Shown here piece after piece: positions 47,063 to 55,992 of a stretch of 64,000 nt of DNA. The stretch spans positions 310,001 through 374,000 of the forward strand of contig NZ_JACYOT010000004.1 in the NCBI RefSeq assembly GCF_014858005.1, written 5' to 3'. Source of the stretch: Propioniciclava soli. GTDB taxonomy: Bacteria > Actinomycetota > Actinomycetes > Propionibacteriales > Propionibacteriaceae. Each line of letters begins with the position of its first letter. Position 1 is the first letter of the stretch. A program made the translations under genes and the position numbers. The notes under the pieces are model-generated. The model had not been told where the DNA came from and made no database searches. It worked only from the letters and a program-made list of their open reading frames with translations.

Positions 47063-49138
47063 CTACTCGGAGGCCTCGACGTCGGCGTTGTGGGTCGGCG
47101 TCTGCGGGCCGGACTCGGCCAGCGCGTCGACCTCCGACACCTCGCCGGTGCTGCCGTCGACCGAGTCCGCGACCGGGGTGGTGGTCTCGATGACCGGCGC
47201 CTCGCCGGCCTCGTCGGCCTCGCCACCCTCGCCGTCCTCCTCGGCCGGCCCGTCGTAGCGCAGGAACAGCGCGCCGAACGGGGGGACCTGCACGCGCGCG
47301 GCGGCCGGGAAGCCGTCCCACTGGCCCTCGGTGGCGACCACGCCGCCCATGTTGCCGATGCCCGAGCCGTCGTAGACGGTCGCGTCGGAGTTGTGGATCT
47401 CCGTCCAGCAGCCGAGCTCCGGCAGGCCGATCTCGTAGTCGTACCAGGGCTCCGAGCTGAAGTTCACGATGACCGCGATCTGCTGGCCCTCGCCGTCGCG
47501 CCGGATCCAGCTGTAGGTGTTGCGGCCCGCGTCGTCGGCGTTGATCCACTGGAAACCGGCGGGGTCGGCGTCCAGCTTCCACAGGGCCGGGTGGCTGACG
47601 TAGACCTCGTTGAGGTCCTTGATGAGGCGCTGCAGCCCCTTGTGACCCCACAGATCCGAGACCCACCACTCGAGACTGACGGCCTCGTTGAACTCGCTGC
47701 GCTGGCCGAACTCCTGGCCCATGAACAGCAGCTGCTTGCCGGGGAAGCCCCACATGTAGGAGTAGAAGGCGCGCAGCGTGGCGAACTGCCGCCAGGCGTC
47801 CTGGGGGATCTTGTTGATCATGGAGCCCTTGCCGTGGACGACCTCGTCGTGGCTGATCGGCAGGATGAAGTTCTCGCTGTACTGGTAGACCATGGCGAAC
47901 GTCATCTCGTGGTGGTGCCACTGCCGGTAGATCGGCTCGAGCGCCAGGTAGCGCAGCGAGTCGTTCATCCAGCCCATGTTCCACTTGAAGCCGAAGCCGA
48001 GGCCGCCGAGGTTGGTGGGCTGGGTGACGCCGCCGAAGCTCGTGGACTCCTCGGCGATCAGCTGGACGCCCGGGACGCGCTCGTACAGGTGGCGGTTGGT
48101 GTAGCGCAGGAAGTCGATGGCGTCGAGGTTGTGGTTGCCGCCGAACTCGTTCGGCACCCACTCGTCGGCCTCGCGGCTGTAGTCGAGGTACAGCATGGAC
48201 GCCACGGCGTCGACCCGCAGGGCGTCGATGTGGAACTCCTGCACCCAGTAGAGCGCGTTGGAGACCAGGAAGCTCTTCACCTCGTTGCGGCCGTAGTTGA
48301 AGATGTAGGTGCCCCAGTCCTTGTGCTCGCCCTGGCGCGGGTCGGCGTGCTCGTACAGGGCGGTGCCGTCGAAGCGGCCGAGCGCCCAGGCGTCCTTGGG
48401 GAAGTGGCCGGGCACCCAGTCGAGGATGACGCCGATGCCCGCCTGGTGGAGCCGGTCGACCAGGTAGCGGAACTCGTCGGGCTTGCCGAGGCGGCTCTGC
48501 GGCGCGAAGTAGTTCGTCACCTGGTAGCCCCAGCTGGGCTCGAACGGGTGCTCGGTGACCGGCAGGAACTCCACGTGGGTGAAGCCCTGCCACTGGACGT
48601 ACTCCACGAGTTCCTCGGCGAGCTCCAGGTACGTCTTGCCCTTGCGCCAGCCGCCCAGGTGCACCTCGTAGATGCTCATCGGCTCGTGCTGCTGGTTCTT
48701 CGCACGACGCTCGTCCATCCAGGCGTCGTCACCCCACCCGAATCGGGAGGCGTAGACGATGGAGGAGTTCGCCGGCGCCTGTTCGGCGAAGAACGCCATC
48801 GGGTCGACCTTCTCGTGCCACTGACCGTCGGCACCGAGGATGTTGTATTTGTACAGCGTCCCCTCACCGACGCCCTCGACGAACAGCGACCACACGCCGG
48901 AGCCGGGCACGAGCTGCATGGCATCGCCGGTCCACCAGTTGAAGTCCGCGTTGATGCGCACCTCGCGCGCGTTCGGCGCCCACACGGCGAAACGCGTGCC
49001 GGTGACCTCACCGCGCTCGTCGTCGTGGAGCGTCACGACGTGCGCGCCGAGCCGCCTCCAGAGCTCCGTGTCGCCGCCGTTGTGGAACCCCTCCAGGTCC
49101 CGGCCGGTCAATCCGCCGAAGGGATCGTGCGCCATCAT
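47063..49138 (-). CDS. glgB: 1,4-alpha-glucan branching enzyme
   Basis: 691 residues, GH13. N-terminal CBM48 (about 40-130, RFAVWAPNAREVRINADFN), catalytic barrel with nucleophile in HIDALRVDAVASML (Asp), acid/base in LIAEESTSF (Glu) and transition-state Asp in PISHDEVVHG. It introduces alpha-1,6 branches into the glucan that GlgE builds. The C-terminal 65 residues are an acidic Glu/Asp/Ala tail. It starts at ATG 49138 overlapping the maltokinase stop (ATGA). Confidence 0.95.
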   Translation of the reverse strand: MMAHDPFGGLTGRDLEGFHNGGDTELWRRLGAHVVTLHDDERGEVTGTRFAVWAPNAREVRINADFNWWTGDAMQLVPGSGVWSLFVEGVGEGTLYKYNILGADGQWHEKVDPMAFFAEQAPANSSIVYASRFGWGDDAWMDERRAKNQQHEPMSIYEVHLGGWRKGKTYLELAEELVEYVQWQGFTHVEFLPVTEHPFEPSWGYQVTNYFAPQSRLGKPDEFRYLVDRLHQAGIGVILDWVPGHFPKDAWALGRFDGTALYEHADPRQGEHKDWGTYIFNYGRNEVKSFLVSNALYWVQEFHIDALRVDAVASMLYLDYSREADEWVPNEFGGNHNLDAIDFLRYTNRHLYERVPGVQLIAEESTSFGGVTQPTNLGGLGFGFKWNMGWMNDSLRYLALEPIYRQWHHHEMTFAMVYQYSENFILPISHDEVVHGKGSMINKIPQDAWRQFATLRAFYSYMWGFPGKQLLFMGQEFGQRSEFNEAVSLEWWVSDLWGHKGLQRLIKDLNEVYVSHPALWKLDADPAGFQWINADDAGRNTYSWIRRDGEGQQIAVIVNFSSEPWYDYEIGLPELGCWTEIHNSDATVYDGSGIGNMGGVVATEGQWDGFPAAARVQVPPFGALFLRYDGPAEEDGEGGEADEAGEAPVIETTTPVADSVDGSTGEVSEVDALAESGPQTPTHNADVEASE

Positions 49139-50436
49139 CGCTCCTTGCTCTGCTCGGTGTTGCTGTGCTCAGTGTTGCTCTGGTCGGTCGTGCTCGGGTG
49201 GTGGGTGGCCGGGTGGTGGCCGGAGCCCGTGTCGCGGACGGCGCGCAGGGGGATGCCGACCCAGTCGGGTCGATTGCGCAGTTCGTACAGCACTTCGTAG
49301 ACCGCCTTGTCCGTCTCGTACGCCGTGAGCACCGCCGCCTGGGTGGTGCCCTCACAGTAGCCCTGGAGGAACCCCTCCCGGGCCCGATCTGCCCATCGTG
49401 TGGCACCTGGCCCGGACGGGTTGGCGTGGGCGGAGCGGGCGTAGTCGAAGGACCGGGTCATGCCGGCCACGTCGCGCCACACCGAGTCGAAGGCGCGACG
49501 CTCGGCCGCGGTCTTCGCCGGTTCGCCCTCGAAGTCGATGATCGTCCAGCCGGCGGGGCTGGCCAGCGTCTGCCCGAGGTGGAAGTCGCCGTGGACGCGC
49601 TGCGTGTGCAGTTCGCTGCCGCGCAGCGCGTCGAAGCGTGCGCGCAAGGCGTCGGCATGGTCGGTGAGCGCCGGTGCCTGGTCGAGCGCCGCTGCGAGAC
49701 GGTGCGCCATGACGTCGGCCAGCGCGTCCCCGGAGGCCGTCTGCTCACCGAACGCGTCGCGCAACTGCTCGTGGACCGCCCGCAGGGCGACGCCCAGGGC
49801 ATGGGCCTCGTCGGCGAAGTCCCGCTCGTCGGCGCAGGCGCGGGTGGCGAGCACCCAGCCATCCGTGGCGCCCGCGATGCGCTCGCAGATGTTCCCGAGG
49901 TCGGTGAGGGTGCCGGCCGGCCAGTCACCGACGAGGCGGTGGCGGACCTCCGGCACGGCCCCGCCGCTGAGCGCGACCAGCACCTCGGTGTCGAGGTTCG
50001 GCCCGGGCTCGACCTTGCGGAACAGCTTGTACAGGTCGGTGTCGCCGAGCGTGAGCGTGGTGTTGGACTGTTCCCCGGCCCACACGCCGACGGGCACACC
50101 CGCGAAGTCGGGGGCCGTGGCGGCCACGAACGCGGCCAGCGCGACGAGGTCGGTCGTCGCGTCGGTGATGGCCGCCCCGGTGTCGGGGTCGGCGCCCAGC
50201 ACGGTCGCACCGTCGGGAGCGGCCCCGCCGTGGTGGGCGACGAGGAACTGGTAGTGCTCCGTGCGGCCCCGGGGATCCTCCAGCGTGGCGATCTCGCTGC
50301 GGACGGCGGGGTCGGCGTCCGGCGGCGTCCACCACGCCAGCGGCTCGAGGTGGACCACCCGTGCTCCCGAGCCCTTGCCGCCGAACCAGCGGACGGTCTC
50401 GAGGTGGGCGGTCCAGGCGTCGTGAAGCGCGGTCAT
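49135..50436 (-). CDS. mak: Maltokinase
   Basis: 433 residues. Phosphorylates maltose with ATP to maltose 1-phosphate, the GlgE donor. Aminoglycoside-kinase-like fold: WFGGKGSGARV (N-terminus, substrate cap), VHGDFHLGQTL (catalytic loop Asp) and IIDFEGEPAKT (metal-binding Asp). The last 25 residues are a low-complexity His/Ser/Thr/Asn repeat. ATG 50436 follows GAGAGGAACC. No treS is seen beside it, although TreS usually partners this enzyme. Confidence 0.93.
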   Translation of the reverse strand: MTALHDAWTAHLETVRWFGGKGSGARVVHLEPLAWWTPPDADPAVRSEIATLEDPRGRTEHYQFLVAHHGGAAPDGATVLGADPDTGAAITDATTDLVALAAFVAATAPDFAGVPVGVWAGEQSNTTLTLGDTDLYKLFRKVEPGPNLDTEVLVALSGGAVPEVRHRLVGDWPAGTLTDLGNICERIAGATDGWVLATRACADERDFADEAHALGVALRAVHEQLRDAFGEQTASGDALADVMAHRLAAALDQAPALTDHADALRARFDALRGSELHTQRVHGDFHLGQTLASPAGWTIIDFEGEPAKTAAERRAFDSVWRDVAGMTRSFDYARSAHANPSGPGATRWADRAREGFLQGYCEGTTQAAVLTAYETDKAVYEVLYELRNRPDWVGIPLRAVRDTGSGHHPATHHPSTTDQSNTEHSNTEQSKER

Positions 50437-50459
50437 GGTTCCTCTCCGACGGGCGGTGC

Positions 50460-52520
50460 TCAGAGCACGGCCAGGATGTGGGCCGGCTGCGCCGGCGTCA
50501 GGCGCACGTAGTTGCGCGCCCCCCAGGTGAACGTCGCCCCGGTGAGCTCGTCGCGGACGCGCAACGGCGCGTCGGCCGCCAGACCCAGCGTCGTCAGGTC
50601 GAGCTGCACCTCCGACTCCACGGTGTTGTCCGGGTCCAGCGAGACGAGCACGATGACCCGGTCGTCGCCGTCGGTCTTGCTGAACACGAGCAGCCGTTCG
50701 TGGGGCGCGAAGTGGAAGTCGATCTGCCGCAGCTGCTGCAGCGCGGGGTGGGCCCGCCGAATGGCGTTGAGCGTCCCCAGGAGCATGTTGAGGTTCGGCT
50801 CGGCCGCGTAGTCGCGCGGGCGGTACTCGAACTTCTCCGAGTCGAGGTACTCCTCGCGCCCGGGCGCGAGCGCGGCGTGCTCGAAGAGCTCGAAGCCGGA
50901 GTACACACCCCACGACGGGGACAGCGTGGCGGCGAGGATGGCCCGGATGGCGAAGATCGCCGGGTTGCCCGTCTGCAGGTGGAACGGGTTGATGTCGGGG
51001 GTGTTGACGAAGAAGTTGGGCCGGTAGAAGGCGTCCATGTCCCGGCTCAGCTCACCGAGATACTCCTCGAGCTCCTCCTTCGTCACGCGCCAGGTGAAGT
51101 AGGTGTAGCTCATGTGGAACCCGACCTTGCCGAGGGCGTGCATCATCTCGGGCTTGGTGAAGGCTTCCGCGAAGAACAGCACATCGGGGTCGGTGGCCCG
51201 GATCTGTTCGAACACCCAACCCCAGAACTCGACCGGCTTGGTGTGCGGGTTGTCGACGCGGAAGATCCGGACGCCGTGGCCCATCCACAGCTTCAGGATC
51301 CGCAGGACCTCGTTGTAGATGCCCTCGGGGTCGTTGTCGAAGTTGATGGGGTAGATGTCCTGGTACTTCTTCGGCGGGTTCTCCGCGTACGCGATCGTGC
51401 CGTCCAGCCGTGTGGTGAACCACTCGGGGTGCTCCGTCACCCACGGGTGGTCGGGCGAGGCCTGCAGGGCGAAGTCGAGGGCGATCTCGAGGCCCAGCTC
51501 GTTCGCCTTCGCCACGAGGCGGTCGAAGCTCTCGAAGTCGCCGAGGTCGGGGTGGATCGCGTCGTGGCCCCCCGCCGCGCCACCGACCGCCCAGGGCGAG
51601 CCCGGGTCGACGTCCGTGGGTTCGAGGGTGTTGTTCCTGCCCTTCCTGAACGCCTCACCGATGGGGTGGATGGGCGGGAAATACACGACGTCGAACCCCA
51701 TCGCGGCGATTTCTTCGAGGCGGGCGTGGCAGCTGTCGAAGGTGCCCGAGGTCCACGTACCGCTGTCGGCATCCCACGTCGCTCCCTCCGAGCGGGGGAA
51801 GAACTCATACCACGAGGAGAACAGGGCCCGCTTGCGATCGACGAACACCGGGAAGTCGGCGGTGGGGGAGACGAGCTCACGCGGCCCGTGCAGTTCCATG
51901 GCGCGGGCGAGGCCGGAGCCCGCGGCGACGTCCAGCAGGTCCGCGACGGGTCGCTGGGGAATCATGAGCTGGGCGGTGGCCCGCAGGATGGACGCCTCCA
52001 CCGGTTCCCCGGCCTGCTCGGCGGCCCGGGCGGTGCGCTCCATCAGGTCGCGGCCCTCGAGGCACACCAGCTCGACGTCCACGCCGGCGGGCAGCTTGGT
52101 CTCGGCGTTGTGCAGCCACGTTCCCCACGGGTCCGACCAGCCCTCGACGCGGAACGTCCAGGGCCCCTCGGTGTCGAAGCGCACCCAGGCCTCCCACGGA
52201 TCGAGGCCGCGGGGCGCCACGGGCTTCATGGGGTGGCGGGTCTCGTTGCCGTCCGGGTCGGTGAGCACCACCGAGGCGTTGACGGCGTCGTGGCCCTCGC
52301 GGAACACCTTGGCGCGGATGGGGACGGCCTCGCCGACCACCGCCTTGGCGGGGTAGGCACCCCCCTCGATGACGGGGGACACCTTCGTCACCGGGATGCG
52401 GCCGAACCCGCGGGGGACGGTGCGGGTGGGGGTCAGGTCGACAGCGACACGCCCGGGGTGAGCGGCCTTCGGGGAGCCGGCGCGAGCCGGTGCGGGCTGG
52501 GGCTGAGGGGTCTGCGTCAC
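50460..52520 (-). CDS. glgE: Alpha-1,4-glucan:maltose-1-phosphate maltosyltransferase
   Basis: 686 residues, GH13_3. Extends linear alpha-1,4-glucan from maltose 1-phosphate. Nucleophile Asp in IFRVDNPHTKPVEFW, acid/base Glu in VLFFAEAFTKPEMM, and FVNTPDINPFHLQTGNP with the third acid (the Asp in NTPDIN). GTG 52520 is chosen over TTG 52529 because TAGTTT lies seven bases before it; the first TTG overlaps that box. It precedes mak by 23 nt. Confidence 0.94.
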   Translation of the reverse strand: MTQTPQPQPAPARAGSPKAAHPGRVAVDLTPTRTVPRGFGRIPVTKVSPVIEGGAYPAKAVVGEAVPIRAKVFREGHDAVNASVVLTDPDGNETRHPMKPVAPRGLDPWEAWVRFDTEGPWTFRVEGWSDPWGTWLHNAETKLPAGVDVELVCLEGRDLMERTARAAEQAGEPVEASILRATAQLMIPQRPVADLLDVAAGSGLARAMELHGPRELVSPTADFPVFVDRKRALFSSWYEFFPRSEGATWDADSGTWTSGTFDSCHARLEEIAAMGFDVVYFPPIHPIGEAFRKGRNNTLEPTDVDPGSPWAVGGAAGGHDAIHPDLGDFESFDRLVAKANELGLEIALDFALQASPDHPWVTEHPEWFTTRLDGTIAYAENPPKKYQDIYPINFDNDPEGIYNEVLRILKLWMGHGVRIFRVDNPHTKPVEFWGWVFEQIRATDPDVLFFAEAFTKPEMMHALGKVGFHMSYTYFTWRVTKEELEEYLGELSRDMDAFYRPNFFVNTPDINPFHLQTGNPAIFAIRAILAATLSPSWGVYSGFELFEHAALAPGREEYLDSEKFEYRPRDYAAEPNLNMLLGTLNAIRRAHPALQQLRQIDFHFAPHERLLVFSKTDGDDRVIVLVSLDPDNTVESEVQLDLTTLGLAADAPLRVRDELTGATFTWGARNYVRLTPAQPAHILAVL

Positions 52521-52527
52521 AGGGGCC

Positions 52528-52533
52528 AAACTA
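52528..52533 (-). promoter_or_regulatory. -10 box of the glgE operon
   Basis: TAGTTT on the minus strand, seven bases before GTG 52520. Expected to drive glgE-mak-glgB-nudix separately from glgX. Confidence 0.5.
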
Positions 52534-52580
52534 CTGCACCCACCTGTCCGCGCGCAGCCGCGGCCGCGTCCGGGCCCAGC

Positions 52581-54704
52581 TCAGCCGGCTCGCGTGGCGC
52601 GGCGGGCGCGGCGGGGCACGGTGGCGTTGAAGACGACCACGGTGCGGCCCGGCACCTCGACGGTGCGGCCCGGGGAGAGGCGGGTCGTCGGCAGCTCTCC
52701 CGGCTCGCCGGTGTGGGCCTCCACGCGATAGCCGGACGCCCACGGTGCGCCCGGGAGCGTCACCGGGACGGGCTCGTGGCCGGCGTGGAAGAAGATGAAG
52801 AACGCCTCGTGGGCGTCGCTCACATACATGCCGAGGCAGCGCCGGCCATGGTCGTGCCACTGCTCGATGGACATCTCCGTGCCGTGTTCGGAGAACCAGG
52901 CCGACTCCCACCGGCCCAGGCCGTGGCCCTCGGCGTCGGTCACCTCACTGCGCCGGCGGAACGCCGCCGGGCGCAGCACCGGGTGCGCTGCGCGCAGCCG
53001 CAGCAGGGTCGCCGTCAGCTCGGTCTGGTCGGCCCACTCACCGGCCGAGCGCCAGTTCACCCACGAGACCGGGGTGTCTTGGCAGTACGCGTTGTTGTTG
53101 CCGCCCTGGGTGCGGCCCATCTCGTCACCGGCCAGCACCATCGGCGTGCCGACGCTCAGCACCAGGGTGGCCATCAGGTTGCGGGCGGTGCGGTGCCGCG
53201 CGGCGATGATCGCGCGGTCGTCGGTCTCGCCCTCGTAGCCGTGGTTCCACGAGCGGTTGTCGTCGGTGCCGTCGCGGTTGCGCTCGCCGTTGGCCTCGTT
53301 GTGCTTGAGGTCGTAGGTGACCACGTCGCGCATCGTGAAGCCGTCGTGGGCCGTCACGAAGTTGACGCTGCTGGTGCCGGGGCGTCCGTCGTGGTCGAAG
53401 ATGTCGGCGGAGCCGGCGAGCCGGGTGGCGAGTTCCTCGACGCCACCGACGGCTCCGCGCCAGAAGTCGCGGGTGAAGCCGCGGAACCGGTCGTTCCACT
53501 CGCCCCAGCCGCGCCCCCAGCGGCCGACCTGGTAGCCGTACGGGCCGAGGTCCCACGGCTCGGACAGCATGATCGTGTCGGCGAAGACCGGGTCGTCGGC
53601 CAACGTCTGCTTGAACGCGTGGTCCTGACGCACGTGGTGCAGCTCGTCGCGGATCAGCGTGGTGCAGAGGTCGAACCGGAAGCCGTCCACGCCCATCTCG
53701 GTCACCCAGTACCGCAGCGAGTCGTGCACCAGGTCGAGCACCCCGCCCACCGAGGTGTCGACGGCATTGCCGCAGCCGGTGACGTCGTAGTCATTGCGCA
53801 GGTCGTCGGTGAGGCGGTAGTAGCCGGCGTGGTCGATGCCGCGGAACGACAGCGTCGGCCCCTCGTGGCCACCCTCGGCGGTGTGGTTGTACACCACGTC
53901 GAGGATCACCGCGATGCCCGCCCCGTGCAGGGCGGAGACCATCTGCTTGAACTCGGCGACCTGCTGGCCCAGCGTGCCGGAGCTCGAGTACTGGCCGTGG
54001 GGGGCGAAGAACCCCAGCGTGTTGTAGCCCCAGTAGTTCACCAGCCCGCGTCCGACGGCGAACGGCTCGGAGACGAAGTGGTGCAGCGGCAGGAACTCCA
54101 CGGCGGTGACGCCCAGCTCCACCAGGTGCGCGACGACGGCGGGGTAGGCGAACCCGGCGTACGTGCCGCGCAGGTGCTCGGGGACGGCGGGGTGCAGCTG
54201 CGTGAAGCCCTTCAGGTGGGTCTCGTAGACCACGAGCTCGTCGGGGCGCAGGGGCCGCTCCAGCGGCGTCGGGGCGGGCGAGGGCGCCACGACCACACTC
54301 AGCGGCACCGCACCGAACGAGTCGGTCGGGTCGGGCAGGTAGTCGGATTCGGCGGTGTGGTCGAGGATCGGCCCGGAGTAGTCGACGCCGCCGGTGATCG
54401 CGCGGGCGTAGGGGTCGAGGAGCAGCTTGGCCGGGTTGAAGCGCTCGCCGTCTTCTGGGCTCCACGGGCCGTGGACCCGGTAGCCGTAGCGCTGGCCGTC
54501 GCCGACACCGGGCACGAACGTGCTCCACACGCCGTCGTCGGCGTGCTCGAGATCGAGGTTGGCCTGGCGGAGCCGGTCGTCCACGAGCACGAGCTCGACC
54601 CGGTGGGCGCGGGGTGCCCACAGGCTGAATCGGGTTCCCTCGGCGTTGACGTGCGCACCAAGGGTGCCGGAATCGACCGGGCGGGGCAGCGTGGGCCGCG
54701 ACAT
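52581..54704 (-). CDS. glgX: Glycogen debranching enzyme
   Basis: 707 residues, GH13_11. Hydrolyses alpha-1,6 side branches of phosphorylase- or GlgE-derived glucan. CBM48-like N-terminus (RFSLWAPRAHRVELVL), VNYWGYNTLGFFAPHG, nucleophile Asp in GVDGFRFDLCTTL, Glu in MLSEPWDLGPYGYQVG, and NFVTAHDGFTMRD. ATG 54704 follows AAAGAAG. A three-fold CGAACCGT-like tandem repeat lies just upstream of the ribosome site (about 54710-54735). It ends 60 nt before glgE, so the unit may be shared in part. Confidence 0.93.
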   Translation of the reverse strand: MSRPTLPRPVDSGTLGAHVNAEGTRFSLWAPRAHRVELVLVDDRLRQANLDLEHADDGVWSTFVPGVGDGQRYGYRVHGPWSPEDGERFNPAKLLLDPYARAITGGVDYSGPILDHTAESDYLPDPTDSFGAVPLSVVVAPSPAPTPLERPLRPDELVVYETHLKGFTQLHPAVPEHLRGTYAGFAYPAVVAHLVELGVTAVEFLPLHHFVSEPFAVGRGLVNYWGYNTLGFFAPHGQYSSSGTLGQQVAEFKQMVSALHGAGIAVILDVVYNHTAEGGHEGPTLSFRGIDHAGYYRLTDDLRNDYDVTGCGNAVDTSVGGVLDLVHDSLRYWVTEMGVDGFRFDLCTTLIRDELHHVRQDHAFKQTLADDPVFADTIMLSEPWDLGPYGYQVGRWGRGWGEWNDRFRGFTRDFWRGAVGGVEELATRLAGSADIFDHDGRPGTSSVNFVTAHDGFTMRDVVTYDLKHNEANGERNRDGTDDNRSWNHGYEGETDDRAIIAARHRTARNLMATLVLSVGTPMVLAGDEMGRTQGGNNNAYCQDTPVSWVNWRSAGEWADQTELTATLLRLRAAHPVLRPAAFRRRSEVTDAEGHGLGRWESAWFSEHGTEMSIEQWHDHGRRCLGMYVSDAHEAFFIFFHAGHEPVPVTLPGAPWASGYRVEAHTGEPGELPTTRLSPGRTVEVPGRTVVVFNATVPRRARRATRAG

Positions 54705-54809
54705 GGACTTCTTTCGACGGTTCGACGGTTCGGCGGGAGACCGGGGGCGGGGCATCCATAGTGCCAAAGGAGGGCCGCACAGCGAAACGTCGGTGCCCTG
54801 GCCGCACCG

Positions 54810-54815
54810 TAGGCT
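54810..54815 (+). promoter_or_regulatory. -10 box of the cysteine desulfurase gene
   Basis: TAGGCT seven bases before ATG 54823, leaderless pattern. Confidence 0.45.
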
Positions 54816-54822
54816 GCCCCTC

Positions 54823-55953
54823 ATGCGCCGCCACCTCGATCACGCCGCGACCGCCCCCCTGCGGCCGGTTGCCGAGGCGGCGTGGGCCGCGGCGGCATCG
54901 CTCGTCGGCAACCCCAGCTCGACCCACGCGTCCGGCCGACGCGCCCGTGCGCGGCTCGAGGACGCCCGCGAGCAGCTCGCCGACGCGGTGGGCGCCCACC
55001 CGACCGAGGTGGTGTTCACCTCCGGCGGCACCGAGGCCGACAACCTCGCGGTGCTCGGCGGCGCCGCGGCGGGCGCCGCCCTGGGGCGGCCGCGCGTGGC
55101 GGCCAGCACGGTGGAGCATCCGGCGGTGGCGCAGGCCGTGGCGTCCCTGGGCGCAGACCGCGCGCACTGGCTCGCGGTGGACGCCGACGGCGTCGTGACT
55201 CCCCGCGCGCTGGCCACCCTCGACGCCTCGGTGGCCGTCGTCTCCGTCGTGGCGGTGAACAACGAGACCGGCACGCTCCAGCCACTGGACGCCGTCCTGG
55301 CCGCCGGACGCCGCGCCGGAGCGCTGGTGCACAGCGATGCGGTGCAGGCGCTGGGCCACGTGCCGCTGGTGTTCGCGGCGTCGGGGTTGGACGCGATGAG
55401 TCTCTCGGCCCACAAGATCGGCGGGCCGGTCGGCGTCGGGGCGCTCGTGGTGCGGCGCGGCGTCCGCCTGGCACCGGTGACGTTCGGCGGGGGCCAGGAG
55501 GCGCGACTGCGCTCGGGAACCGTCCCGGTCGCGCTGGCCGCCGGGTTCGCGGCGGCGGCGGCGGAGGCGGTGGCCGAGCAACAGGGCGAGGCCGAGCGCC
55601 TGGGCCGGCTGCGCGCCGACCTCGTGGGAGGCCTGACCGCGCTGGACGGCGTCGTGGTCAACGGTGGGGATCGGGTGAGCCCGGCCATCTGCCATGCCAC
55701 TGTCACCGGCTGCCGGGCCGACGACCTGCTCCTGCTCCTGGACGCCGAGGGCTTCGACTGCTCCACCGGCTCGGCGTGCGCGGCCGGCGTCCACCAACCC
55801 AGCGACGTGCTGTTGGCCATGGGACGTTCCGAGGCGGACGCCGCCGCCTCGCTCCGCTTCTCCTTCGGCCCGTCGACCACGGCCGATGACGTCACCGCTC
55901 TGCTCGCCGCGCTGGGCGACCTCGTTCCCCGCGCCCGCGCCGCCGCGGGCTGA
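54823..55953 (+). CDS. Cysteine desulfurase (NifS/IscS type)
   Basis: 376 residues, PLP-dependent. Removes sulfur from cysteine as an enzyme-bound persulfide. PLP lysine in SLSAHKIGGPVGVG, His in STVEHPAVAQ, and the catalytic Cys loop STGSACAAGVHQPSDV. The N-terminus LDHAATAPLRP is the family opening (Y/LxDNAATTP). The gene is followed by mnmA, and the pair is the usual sulfur donor and acceptor of tRNA 2-thiouridine synthesis in actinobacteria. ATG 54823 is supported by the TAGGCT box. Confidence 0.95.
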   Translation: MRRHLDHAATAPLRPVAEAAWAAAASLVGNPSSTHASGRRARARLEDAREQLADAVGAHPTEVVFTSGGTEADNLAVLGGAAAGAALGRPRVAASTVEHPAVAQAVASLGADRAHWLAVDADGVVTPRALATLDASVAVVSVVAVNNETGTLQPLDAVLAAGRRAGALVHSDAVQALGHVPLVFAASGLDAMSLSAHKIGGPVGVGALVVRRGVRLAPVTFGGGQEARLRSGTVPVALAAGFAAAAAEAVAEQQGEAERLGRLRADLVGGLTALDGVVVNGGDRVSPAICHATVTGCRADDLLLLLDAEGFDCSTGSACAAGVHQPSDVLLAMGRSEADAAASLRFSFGPSTTADDVTALLAALGDLVPRARAAAG

Positions 55954-55978
55954 GCGCGGCGCGGCTTCGGGGCGTCCC

Positions 55979-55984
55979 TACACT
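55979..55984 (+). promoter_or_regulatory. -10 box of mnmA
   Basis: TACACT eight bases before GTG 55993. mnmA could also be reached by read-through from the desulfurase gene 39 nt upstream. Confidence 0.45.
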
Positions 55985-55992
55985 GGCTGACC

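Noticed and set aside
45236-49300. An open frame of about 1350 codons on the plus strand opposite glgB and the Nudix gene
   Set aside because: Same reason: glgB catalytic motifs lie on the other strand, and the frame has shadow composition.
52518-52529. TTG 52529 as start of glgE
   Set aside because: It lies within the probable -10 box TAGTTT; GTG 52520 seven bases after the box fits better.
50361-54761. An open frame of more than 1400 codons on the plus strand opposite glgX, glgE and mak
   Set aside because: It mirrors GC-rich minus-strand genes with clear GH13 and kinase motifs; its translation is Arg/Val/His/Gly-rich without domains. An antisense shadow.
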